A stretch of DNA of 64,000 nt, taken from Streptosporangium nondiastaticum. Its GTDB lineage: Bacteria; Actinomycetota; Actinomycetes; Streptomycetales; Streptomycetaceae. Shown here one piece after another: positions 51,889 through 59,382 of this stretch. The notes beneath the pieces are model-generated. The model searched no databases. It was not told the origin of the DNA and saw nothing but the letters and a program-made list of their open reading frames with translations. The stretch spans positions 1 through 64,000 of the forward strand of contig NZ_PXWG01000001.1 in assembly GCF_003011965.1 (NCBI RefSeq), read 5' to 3'. Position numbers and translations under genes: made by a program. The stretch's first letter is position 1; each line of letters opens with the position of its first letter.

Positions 51889-54147
51889 TCAGTCAGCGCT
51901 GCCGGTCGCCAGCCGCTCCGCCACGAGCCGCTCCGCTTCCGCCAGCAACCAGGCCGGAGGAACGAAGTCCGCATTTCCCTTGGACTTCTCGGCGGCGGCC
52001 CGCAGATGCCGTGCGGTCTCGTCCGTCTCTCCCGCGAGCATCGCCCGCGCGGCGCGGGCCATGTTGTCGGCGACCTCGGTGCCGGTCGCCGCCGCTCGTT
52101 CGAAGGCCGCCTTCGAACGAGCGGCGGCGGTGAGTGCGTCGGCGTAGCGGCCGACCGTCCAGTGGGCCCACGCGAGGTTGTACAGGCAGATCCCTTCGGT
52201 GCGGGGTGATCCCACGGCGGCGCCGTCGGTGTTCGCCTGGAGGAACTCGGCCTCGGCCCGTTCCACGTCCCCGAGCCCCAGGAAGGCGACGCCCTGGACG
52301 TTGTGGACGTACCCGAGCGCCTCCGTCACCCCCACTTCCTCATAGAGGGCGATCGCCGCGTCGGCCATGGCCAGGGCGCGGCTCCAGTCGCCGGAGGCAA
52401 GATACGCGCAGGCCGCCGAGTCGTTCGCCTGCGCGCGGCCGAGGTCGATCGAGAGCTCCAGCGCCCTGACACGCATCGTGTCGGCCACTTCCAGCGCTTC
52501 CCGGACCTCGCCCCGGTAGCTGTAGGTGAGGCTGAGGCTCATCAGTGCGCGCAGGAGGCGCTCGGGGTCGCCCAGCCGGTCCTCGAGTTCGACGGCGCGC
52601 CGGAGCGGGCCGATGGCCTCGTCGAGCTGGTTGAGCTGACGGTGCGTGTCGCCCAGGGCGAAGAGCGCCTGCGCCAGGCGGGGCTGGTCGTCCAGGCGTT
52701 CGGCGAGCCCGGCGGCTTCCGCCAGGACCTGGGCGGCCTGGCGGTGCGGACCGCCGACCAGCAGGGCCACGCTGAAGCCGACCAGGTGGGCCAGCCTGGT
52801 CTCGTCGTCGTCCAGCCGCCCGGAGAGCTGCTGGTGCATGTCCCTCGCCGCGCCCACGGAGCCGCGCCAGGTGAGGAAGTAGTCGATCTCGTCGAGGACC
52901 ACCGCGGCCGGTTCGTAGTCCTCGGCGCGTATCCGGTGGGCGAACTCGTAGCGGTGCAGTTGTACGTCCTCCACCGACCGCCACTGGTCACGGACCGGCT
53001 TCTGCCGGGCGTACCAGCCGGCGACACGGCGGTTGAGCGACCGGTAGCCGAGCAGGCCGTCCCGCGGCAGCTCCCCGTAGATGAAGTCGGCGTCCATGGG
53101 GTGCAGCGCGAACATGCGGCGGGCACGGTCGACCGTGACCATCCGGCCGTGCGAGGCGAGGCGGGCCAGCGCCGCCGGGACGTCGACGTCCGGCGCCAGG
53201 GGTCCGAGCACCCACGAGACGGCGTCCCGCGAGGCCGGGCGGCCGAACGCGGCGAGTACTTCCAGGACCAGCCGGCTCTCCGCGTCCAGCCGCTGGAACC
53301 GGTCTTGGGCGAGGTAGGCGATGACGTCCCCGCGCTCGACGAAGGTGTCGAGCACTTCGTCGAGCGTGGGCAGCGTCAGATAGTCCTCGCTCAGCGCACC
53401 GGCGATGAGCTCCAGGGCCCGTGGCACGCCGTAGACGCGGCGCACGGCGCGTTCCAGATCCTGCCGGGAGGCGCGGACGATGTCCGTCTCCCCGTCCGCG
53501 TCGAGCTCGCACAGCAGCTCGACCGCGTCCGGCACGGGCAGCCCCTGGTCGAGGTAGAGGCGGGCCTGGTAGCGGCGCAGCTCCGGGGGAAGGGCGAGGG
53601 GCACCTGGGTGGTCATCAGGATCCTGGCCCCGTGCTGCGTTCTGAAGAAGACCTCGAAGAAATCGCTGAGCTCCGGGTCGCACAGCTCTCCCCGGTCGTC
53701 GAGCCGGTCCTCGAAGTTGTCCAGCAGGATCAGGTAGGGCCCGCCGGAGAGCGCGCTGAACAGCTGCGCCACCTTGTCGGGCGTGCCCCGCTGGCTGGTC
53801 CACACCTCCAGCAGGTCCTCGGTCACGCCGGGGCCAGGCAGCCTGGCGCAGTCATGGTAGATCCGCTCCAGGGAGATGCCGGACGTCCGGCTGCTGACGT
53901 TGACGATGCCCGCCCACGCCCGCCCACCACCGGCCCCGCCGCTCGCCAGCTGCTCGGCCACCTTGGCGGCGAGCGCGCTCTTGCCGATCCCGCGCCGCCC
54001 GATGATGGCCGTCATACGGGCCCGCGGGTCGCTGAGCCGGGCCATCACCTCGGCCCGTTCGTGCGTGCGGTCCTTGAACGTCTCCAGACCGTAGGCGACC
54101 GGCATGCCGATGACCCGGCACCCGGGATCCGCAGTACATCCCAGCAC
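51889..54147 (-). CDS. STAND-type NTPase with TPR repeats
   Basis: A 752-aa protein with an NB-ARC-like ATPase: P-loop GRRGIGKSALAAKVAEQ (residues 50-66), Walker B YLILLDNFED (138-147), and a sensor-like ARILMTTQVPLALPPE. A winged-helix-like part follows (residues about 290-400), then at least six TPR units (RLAQALFALGDTHRQLNQLD, YADALTAAARSKAAFERAAA). STAND NTPases are switches that assemble on ligand binding, in signalling or immunity. No fused effector is seen at the N-terminus. The GTG at 54147 follows GAGGGGGAACC. It is divergent from a membrane coiled-coil protein. Confidence 0.85.
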   Translation of the reverse strand: MLGCTADPGCRVIGMPVAYGLETFKDRTHERAEVMARLSDPRARMTAIIGRRGIGKSALAAKVAEQLASGGAGGGRAWAGIVNVSSRTSGISLERIYHDCARLPGPGVTEDLLEVWTSQRGTPDKVAQLFSALSGGPYLILLDNFEDRLDDRGELCDPELSDFFEVFFRTQHGARILMTTQVPLALPPELRRYQARLYLDQGLPVPDAVELLCELDADGETDIVRASRQDLERAVRRVYGVPRALELIAGALSEDYLTLPTLDEVLDTFVERGDVIAYLAQDRFQRLDAESRLVLEVLAAFGRPASRDAVSWVLGPLAPDVDVPAALARLASHGRMVTVDRARRMFALHPMDADFIYGELPRDGLLGYRSLNRRVAGWYARQKPVRDQWRSVEDVQLHRYEFAHRIRAEDYEPAAVVLDEIDYFLTWRGSVGAARDMHQQLSGRLDDDETRLAHLVGFSVALLVGGPHRQAAQVLAEAAGLAERLDDQPRLAQALFALGDTHRQLNQLDEAIGPLRRAVELEDRLGDPERLLRALMSLSLTYSYRGEVREALEVADTMRVRALELSIDLGRAQANDSAACAYLASGDWSRALAMADAAIALYEEVGVTEALGYVHNVQGVAFLGLGDVERAEAEFLQANTDGAAVGSPRTEGICLYNLAWAHWTVGRYADALTAAARSKAAFERAAATGTEVADNMARAARAMLAGETDETARHLRAAAEKSKGNADFVPPAWLLAEAERLVAERLATGSAD

Positions 54148-54325
54148 GGTTCCCCCTCAAGAAGTCGTGGGCCACCCGGGCTCCGGGCCGGAAGAACTAC
54201 GTGGTCCTTGGACTTCGGCCCGAACAGGCTACGCTCCGCGCCCGAACCCTTACTCTGAACTATCGCACCTGGACTATCAGTTGGTACGCGCAACGGAGCA
54301 CGTTTGCGTACGGGGGAGGCTGACG

Positions 54326-55483
54326 GTGACCGATCGCTGGAGTCTGCCCGGGCGGCCGTCCTGGACGAGCCGCTTGCGGCCGCCCAAAGACATCGTCGTG
54401 CTCACCCTCGCCACGGTGGGCGGCCTCGCACTCGTAGTGTGGGGATGGCTCATGCAGGGCTCGGAGTACACGCCGGGACTGCTGCTGCAGTTCGGCAGCT
54501 CGCTCGTCCTCATCGTGCCCCTCATCGTCCTCGGCCGGGTGTTCGAACGCCGCATGCAGAGAACACAGGACGCCCTCTCCAGCGACCTGGCGGACATCCA
54601 GGCCCAGATGCGCGCGGCGCGGGCCCGCCTCGACACCCTCGGCGAGACCAGCAGGGACGGACTCCTCGACCGCCACCGGCGGCGGGAACTGCTCCTCCGC
54701 GAAGCCGAGCGGACACCGACCGCGGAACGCCTGGCGGCCCTGCTCCACGAGGCCGCCGGCCTGCAGGCCGTGGACAACGGCGGCGTGCGCACGCGTCTGC
54801 CGGGCTCCGACCTGTGGCTGCGCCTGGACTTGCGCCGCACCGCCGCCCCCGCGCAGAACCAACCGAATCAACTGAACCAACCGAATCAACTGAACCAACC
54901 GAATCAACTGAACCAACCGAATCAACCGAATCAACCGAACCAACGGAATCAACAGAACCGACCGAACCAACAGAGCCAGCAGAACCAGGTGCAACCCGGC
55001 CGGAGCGGAGACGAGACCCTCCGCCTGACGCTGGAGGACAGGGGCGGTACGGCGGTCGCCGCGACCGCCTGGGCACGGGACGAGCAGGCATCCGCCGCGG
55101 CCCGCCGGCTCACGGCCCGGCGGGCGGGGGCGATGCCCGGCACAGCCTCCGCCGGAACGGCGGCGGCCGGCCTGCGCGACATCGACGGGCTGCTGCGCCT
55201 GCTGGTCGCGACGCTCCGAACGGCGATCGCCGCCCGGACGGGACAGGAGCAGCAAGACCTCGGCCGGCTCATTGAGCTGCCGAACGAGCAGTGGGCCATC
55301 AGCGCCGACGGGCTGTGGTGCCGGCAGCGCTACTTCCACATCCGCACGGAGCAGCTCCTCGACGCCCGCCAGGACTGGCGCCGCTACGCCCTGGCCAAGT
55401 CCTGGGTCGACCGGGAGCACTTCCTCGACGCCTACAAGACGGCTCACGCACTGCTTTCCCGCTCCGCTTCCGGTTCGCAGTGA
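54326..55483 (+). CDS. Membrane-anchored coiled-coil protein with Asn/Gln/Pro repeat
   Basis: A 385-aa protein from GTG 54326 behind GGGGGAGG. Two membrane segments (IVVLTLATVGGLALVVWGWL, LLLQFGSSLVLIVPLIVLG) are followed by a coiled coil (DALSSDLADIQAQMRAARAR), a short folded part, a low-complexity NQPNQL repeat (residues about 178-220), and a C-terminal helical domain with LIELPNEQWAISADGLWCRQ. No enzyme motif is seen. It is divergent from the STAND NTPase gene, sharing a 178-bp promoter region, which suggests joint control. Function unknown. Confidence 0.7.
   Translation: MTDRWSLPGRPSWTSRLRPPKDIVVLTLATVGGLALVVWGWLMQGSEYTPGLLLQFGSSLVLIVPLIVLGRVFERRMQRTQDALSSDLADIQAQMRAARARLDTLGETSRDGLLDRHRRRELLLREAERTPTAERLAALLHEAAGLQAVDNGGVRTRLPGSDLWLRLDLRRTAAPAQNQPNQLNQPNQLNQPNQLNQPNQPNQPNQRNQQNRPNQQSQQNQVQPGRSGDETLRLTLEDRGGTAVAATAWARDEQASAAARRLTARRAGAMPGTASAGTAAAGLRDIDGLLRLLVATLRTAIAARTGQEQQDLGRLIELPNEQWAISADGLWCRQRYFHIRTEQLLDARQDWRRYALAKSWVDREHFLDAYKTAHALLSRSASGSQ
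54857..54988 (+). repeat. Tandem 18-bp coding repeat (NQPNQL)
   Basis: AACCAACCGAATCAACTG occurs three times without change (54857-54910) and then in four degenerate copies. The underlying unit is 9 bp (AAYCAACYG). It encodes the Asn/Gln/Pro linker of the membrane protein and is far poorer in G+C than its surroundings. Confidence 0.9.
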
Positions 55484-55608
55484 ACCACGGTGGAACACCA
55501 AATCGGTGAGTTCATCCGTAAGGCCCCGGTCGGCATGCCTCTCCGGAGGTACGAGACTACGGTCCCCATAGTGGCCTTTATCGCTATCTACACCCTATGG
55601 GAGTCGTC

Positions 55609-56472
55609 ATGGGCATGCTGCTGATCCAAGGCAAGTTCCAGATCCTCAACGCCCAGCCGGACGGGGACTCCATCCACTTCACGCCCGACAACCCCGCGGA
55701 GTGGGACCTCCTGCACGGTGCCCACCCGGTCAAGCGCAATGGTCAGGGGCGCACGCAGCTGCGGCTCGATGCCATCGACGCCCTGGAAACGCACTATGCG
55801 GGCAACGGACCGATGGTCCACCAGCCGCTGAAGTACGCACACGCCGCGTCCGCGGAACTGCTCGACTGGCTCGGCTTCACCAACGTGCAGCGCAAGCCGA
55901 ACGAGACCGTCACTTCGGCCACGCCTGCTGAAGTGCCGGGCTTCATCTTCACCCGGGGCGCGGATATTCACGGCCGCTGTGTCTCCCTCGTGGGCAAGGG
56001 CACCCCTCCTGGGACGAGTGGCACCGAGGTCAACGTGGACGTGCCGTTGCTGCGGACCACCGCCAACCACCACATGATCACGACTGGCCTGGCGTACCCC
56101 ACCTACTACCGCAATCTCTTTCCCGATCTCCGTGAGGAGCTGACCGCCGCCGCCCATCAAGCACAGGCGGCCGGCAAGGGGCTGTGGCCGGAGGACGTGA
56201 CGACCTCCGGAGCGAAGGTCACCGGGATGTCCTCGCTCACCGAGGACGTGGTGATCCTCCCCAAGCTGTTCCGCCGTCTCGTCGACTACCTGCGCCTGGG
56301 CGACACCTCCCTCACCGGATTCCCCGTCTTCCTGGCTTCCAAGGCGGACCGCTACTTCATCCTGTCCACCGGCCATTCCACGACCGGCCTGGACTTCGTC
56401 ATCGAGGTGACCAACGGGCAGACCGTCCGCATGACACACCCCGTCGAAGACCTGGTGTTCGACGAAGGGTGA
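55609..56472 (+). CDS. Staphylococcal-nuclease-fold (SNase-like) protein with extra C-terminal domain
   Basis: A 287-aa protein whose first two thirds match the SNase fold: FQILNAQPDGDSIHF (metal Asp), LRLDAIDALETHY (Arg and Glu of the active site), ADIHGRCVSLVG (second Arg), and the end helix AAAHQAQAAGKGLWPEDV. The catalytic Asp, Arg, Glu, Arg set is complete, so it may cut DNA or RNA. No signal peptide, so unlike the usual exported nucleases it seems cytoplasmic. Residues about 205-287 are an additional beta-rich domain. ATG 55609 follows GGGAG; ATG 55597 overlaps that site. It follows the membrane coiled-coil gene by 125 bases. Confidence 0.75.
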   Translation: MGMLLIQGKFQILNAQPDGDSIHFTPDNPAEWDLLHGAHPVKRNGQGRTQLRLDAIDALETHYAGNGPMVHQPLKYAHAASAELLDWLGFTNVQRKPNETVTSATPAEVPGFIFTRGADIHGRCVSLVGKGTPPGTSGTEVNVDVPLLRTTANHHMITTGLAYPTYYRNLFPDLREELTAAAHQAQAAGKGLWPEDVTTSGAKVTGMSSLTEDVVILPKLFRRLVDYLRLGDTSLTGFPVFLASKADRYFILSTGHSTTGLDFVIEVTNGQTVRMTHPVEDLVFDEG

Positions 56473-56589
56473 GGGAGACATAGCTGTCCCGAGGGTGATC
56501 TCCCTTGTTCCGGGTAAGGGTTCCGGACCACTGTTCCCGGCTCAGGTTCCGGACCGGGCCCGGCTGGGATCGGAGAAAGGCACCCTCCT

Positions 56590-56949
56590 ATGGACACCGT
56601 CTTCATCCGCGGCCTGGAGATCCCCACCCTCATCGGCGTCGCCGAGTGGGAACGGCAGGTCGAGCAGATCGTGGTGATCAACGTCGAGCTCGCCACGGAC
56701 ATCACTCCGGCCGCCGCGGGTGACGACCTCCGCGAGGCGCTGGACTACAGCGTCGTCTCGAAACGCTTGAGGGAGTTCGTAGGCGCCGGCACGTTCCAGC
56801 TCGTCGAGACGCTTGCCGAGCGGACCGCGCAGATGATCCTCGACGAGTTTCCCGTACAGAGGCTGCGGCTGGAGCTAGTGAAACCACGGCCGAACAGCGG
56901 TGGGCACATGGTCGGCATCATCATCGAGCGGGGCGCCGCTGCGGAGTAG
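56590..56949 (+). CDS. folB: Dihydroneopterin aldolase-like protein
   Basis: A 119-aa FolB/T-fold protein. IRGLEIPTLIGVAEWERQVE carries the conserved substrate-binding Glu after the first strand, ALDYSVVSKRLREFV and FQLVETLAERTAQMILDEFP follow, and RLELVKPRP contains the catalytic Lys. Such enzymes convert dihydroneopterin to hydroxymethyl-dihydropterin in folate synthesis. Here it stands away from other folate genes, so a paralogue with another pterin-like substrate is possible. Two direct GTTCCGGACC repeats lie upstream at about 56520-56555. Confidence 0.88.
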   Translation: MDTVFIRGLEIPTLIGVAEWERQVEQIVVINVELATDITPAAAGDDLREALDYSVVSKRLREFVGAGTFQLVETLAERTAQMILDEFPVQRLRLELVKPRPNSGGHMVGIIIERGAAAE

Positions 56950-56964
56950 GCGTCCGTCCCTTGG

Positions 56965-57936
56965 TCACCGCGTGAGTCGCTTGACCTCGCGCAGGATCGG
57001 GGCCGTCACGATGGCCTGGACGCCGGCGAGGCTGCCGATGCGGCGGTCGAGGTAGTCGTAGAGGTCGTGGTCCCCCCGGAAGACACCGCTCGCGACGAGG
57101 TTGTGGGGGCCTGTGGTGGCGGCCGCGAACGCGATCTCGGGGTGAGAGGCCAGGGCGCGGCCGATCGCCGAGAGCTCGCCGGGCGCCACCCGGAGCCAGA
57201 GGTGGGTCATCAGGTGGTAACCCAGGTGCCGGGGCGCGAAGTCCACACAGAACCCCAGCGCTCCCTGTGACCTGAGGCGTTGGAGGCGACGCTGGATGCT
57301 GGAGGGCGAGCACCCGGCGGCTGCGGCGAGCTCCGGTAGTCCCGCCCGGCCGTCCTCCGCCAGCGCGGCGACGAGGACATGGTCGATGTCGTCCAGCCCC
57401 AGAGGGGCGGTGAGATCGATGACATCGCAGCGCGGTGGGGGTGCGCCGCCCGCCCCCGTACCCCGCCGCCTGAAGGGAATCCCGGTGGCGTACCACGTAC
57501 TGGTGATGTCGGTGAACAGGCGCAGCAGGCAGTGCGCGCTGATCTGGACCAGATGCGGGGTGCGCGGCAGCTTGTCCAGGAGCAGCGCGTCGCGCTCGTG
57601 CGGGCCGGGGGTGGTGACCGCACAGTAGAGCTCGGTGCCCCCGGAGGCGAGCGAGATCCAGCTGGTGTCGGCGCGGCGGGCCAGGGCCCCGGCGATGGTG
57701 CCCGCGGAGTCGGGGGTGCACTGGATGCGCAGCAGCCAGCAGGTCATCCCCAGCCGGGCCGGGACGGGTTGGCCGACGACCCGCAGCCCGAGTGCGCGCA
57801 GCGCGCCGTAGCGGCGGCCCACGGTGCGTTCCGAGACGCCCAACTGGCGGGCGATGCGGCTGAACGCGGCACGGCCGTCGAGCTGCAGCGCCCTGAGCAG
57901 CCCCTGATCCACCGCGTCGAGTGTGCCCGAACCCAT
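56965..57936 (-). CDS. Lrp/AsnC-family regulator, double-domain form
   Basis: A 323-aa regulator with two Lrp-type units. Unit 1 has LDAVDQGLLRALQLDGRAAF and RQLGVSERTVGRRYGALRAL; unit 2 has LDDIDHVLVAALAEDGRAGL and AAGCSPSSIQRRLQRLRSQG. Each is followed by a RAM-like sensor part. Such doubled proteins are usual in actinomycetes. The ATG at 57936 (MGSGTLDAVD) is chosen because the first helix starts there; the frame extends further up without coding character. It is divergent from an IPNS-like oxygenase gene and may control it. Confidence 0.9.
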   Translation of the reverse strand: MGSGTLDAVDQGLLRALQLDGRAAFSRIARQLGVSERTVGRRYGALRALGLRVVGQPVPARLGMTCWLLRIQCTPDSAGTIAGALARRADTSWISLASGGTELYCAVTTPGPHERDALLLDKLPRTPHLVQISAHCLLRLFTDITSTWYATGIPFRRRGTGAGGAPPPRCDVIDLTAPLGLDDIDHVLVAALAEDGRAGLPELAAAAGCSPSSIQRRLQRLRSQGALGFCVDFAPRHLGYHLMTHLWLRVAPGELSAIGRALASHPEIAFAAATTGPHNLVASGVFRGDHDLYDYLDRRIGSLAGVQAIVTAPILREVKRLTR

Positions 57937-57968
57937 CTGCCACGCCCCCGAACTCGTACTGCGCGCGA

Positions 57969-57981
57969 CGCACGACGTGCG
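57969..57981. promoter_or_regulatory. Palindrome in the Lrp/oxygenase divergent region
   Basis: CGCACGACGTGCG is palindromic around its centre base, and the half-site GCACGACG recurs directly after it (57984-57991). It lies about 35 bases upstream of the Lrp-type gene and is a candidate binding site for that regulator. Confidence 0.45.
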
Positions 57982-58224
57982 ATGCACGACGCACCACCCT
58001 TCGCGTACGCCCCGCGCCGTGCCCGGCTTCTCGTGCCTCCACGATAGGGGTGTTGCGCTGTGCCCTTCCGTACCGTGGGACCGGAGCTGCCGGAATCTGC
58101 CGCATCTCCGCCGCAGACGCCGGTTTCTCCCGTTCCCTGCCATGTAGCTGCGAGGGAGTCGTGCCTCTCGGCGACGCTGACCGGGTCAGTCACTTCTGCC
58201 GCGAGAACGGAAGAGCCTCACTCC

Positions 58225-59260
58225 ATGGATACGTCCACGAGCCCGACCACGACCCCGTTGACGAGCCCGTCCACGAGTACGCCGGGTATCCCCACGATCG
58301 ACCTCTGCACCTGGCGGGCAGGCCGCCCGCAGGCGCGGGACCGCCTCGCCGTCACCGTCGACCGGGCCCTCCAGCAGTCCGGCTTCCTGCTGGTCACCGG
58401 ACACGGGATCCACCGCGACCTTCCCGAGGGGATCCGCGCTGCTGCCCGCGCCTTCTTCCAGCAGCCGGCCGAGGCCAAGACGCCGTTCCTGGGGGAGATC
58501 GGGCAGTACGGCTGGAGCGGGTCCGAAGCCGTGGCCGCCGGCCGGGCGGAGGGGGCGGTGACGCCGCCCGACCTGGTGGAGACCTGGTCGGTGGGCCCGT
58601 GCCCCCACCACACCGGGGCCGGCCACGGCCACCTCCTGCCGGCTTCCTGGCCGTCCCGGCCCGGCTCTTCCCACTTCCCTCCTCTTCCCTTCCTGCACTG
58701 TCTGGTCGTGGACTACACCCACCGCATGCGCGCGCTGGCCGACGAACTGCTGCAGTTGCTGGCGGCCGCCCTGCGTCAGCCCCTCGACTTCTTCACCCGC
58801 CACACCGCTCGCCCCGACTGGACCCTCACCCTCAACTGGTATCCCGCGATCACCGTGACGGGAGCGCCGGAGCCGGGTCAGTTCCGCGTGGGTCCCCACA
58901 CCGACTTCGGCACGATCACCATCCTGGACCGCCAGCAGGGCAAGGGCGGCCTGCAGGTCCACACGGAGGAGAACGGCTGGCAGGACGCCCCGTACACGCC
59001 GGATGCCCTCACCGTGAACATCGGTGACCTGATGGCTCGTTGGACGGGTGACCGCTGGCGCGCCGGCCGTCACCGCGTTCAGGCCCCGCCCCTCGATGCC
59101 GCAGCCGAAGAGCTGACCTCGCTGGTCTACTTCTACGACTGCGATCCGCACACCCTCGTCGAGTCACTCCCGGCACCGATCGGCCGGGTCTCCCATCCTC
59201 CTGTCACCGCCCGCAGCTATGTCACGCGCGAAGGTCGCCGAGATAGCCGTGAGCTGCTGA
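58225..59260 (+). CDS. IPNS-like 2OG-Fe(II) oxygenase, frameshift near the C-terminus
   Basis: A protein of about 345 aa of the isopenicillin-N-synthase superfamily. IPTIDLCTWRAG and QQSGFLLVTGHGIHRDL form the DIOX-N part, the iron motif is GPHTDFGTITIL (HxD), the distal His is in RAGRHRVQAPP, and VTVNIGDLMARWTGDR-like sequence precedes it. The expected end AKVAEIAVSC then TGA (59258-59260) is present but one frame off, because ACGCGCGAAG at 59224-59233 has an extra base. Left uncorrected, the frame runs 1.9 kb further, antisense to the protease gene. The substrate is unknown. Confidence 0.82.
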
Positions 59261-59320
59261 CCTGCCGACCTGCTGAGCTGAGGGGCAGGACCCGGCGCCT
59301 GATGCGTAGCGAGCGTTCCA

Positions 59321-59356
59321 TCGCGGGCGAGCCGGTCATCGCCGGCTCGCCCGCGA
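59321..59356. terminator. Bidirectional terminator between oxygenase and M4-like protease genes
   Basis: TCGCGGGCGAGCCGG (59321-59335) and CCGGCTCGCCCGCGA (59342-59356) are perfect 15-bp arms around a 6-base loop, placed between two convergent genes. Confidence 0.8.
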
Positions 59357-59382
59357 CTTGGAGACTCATCCGCATCCTCAGG

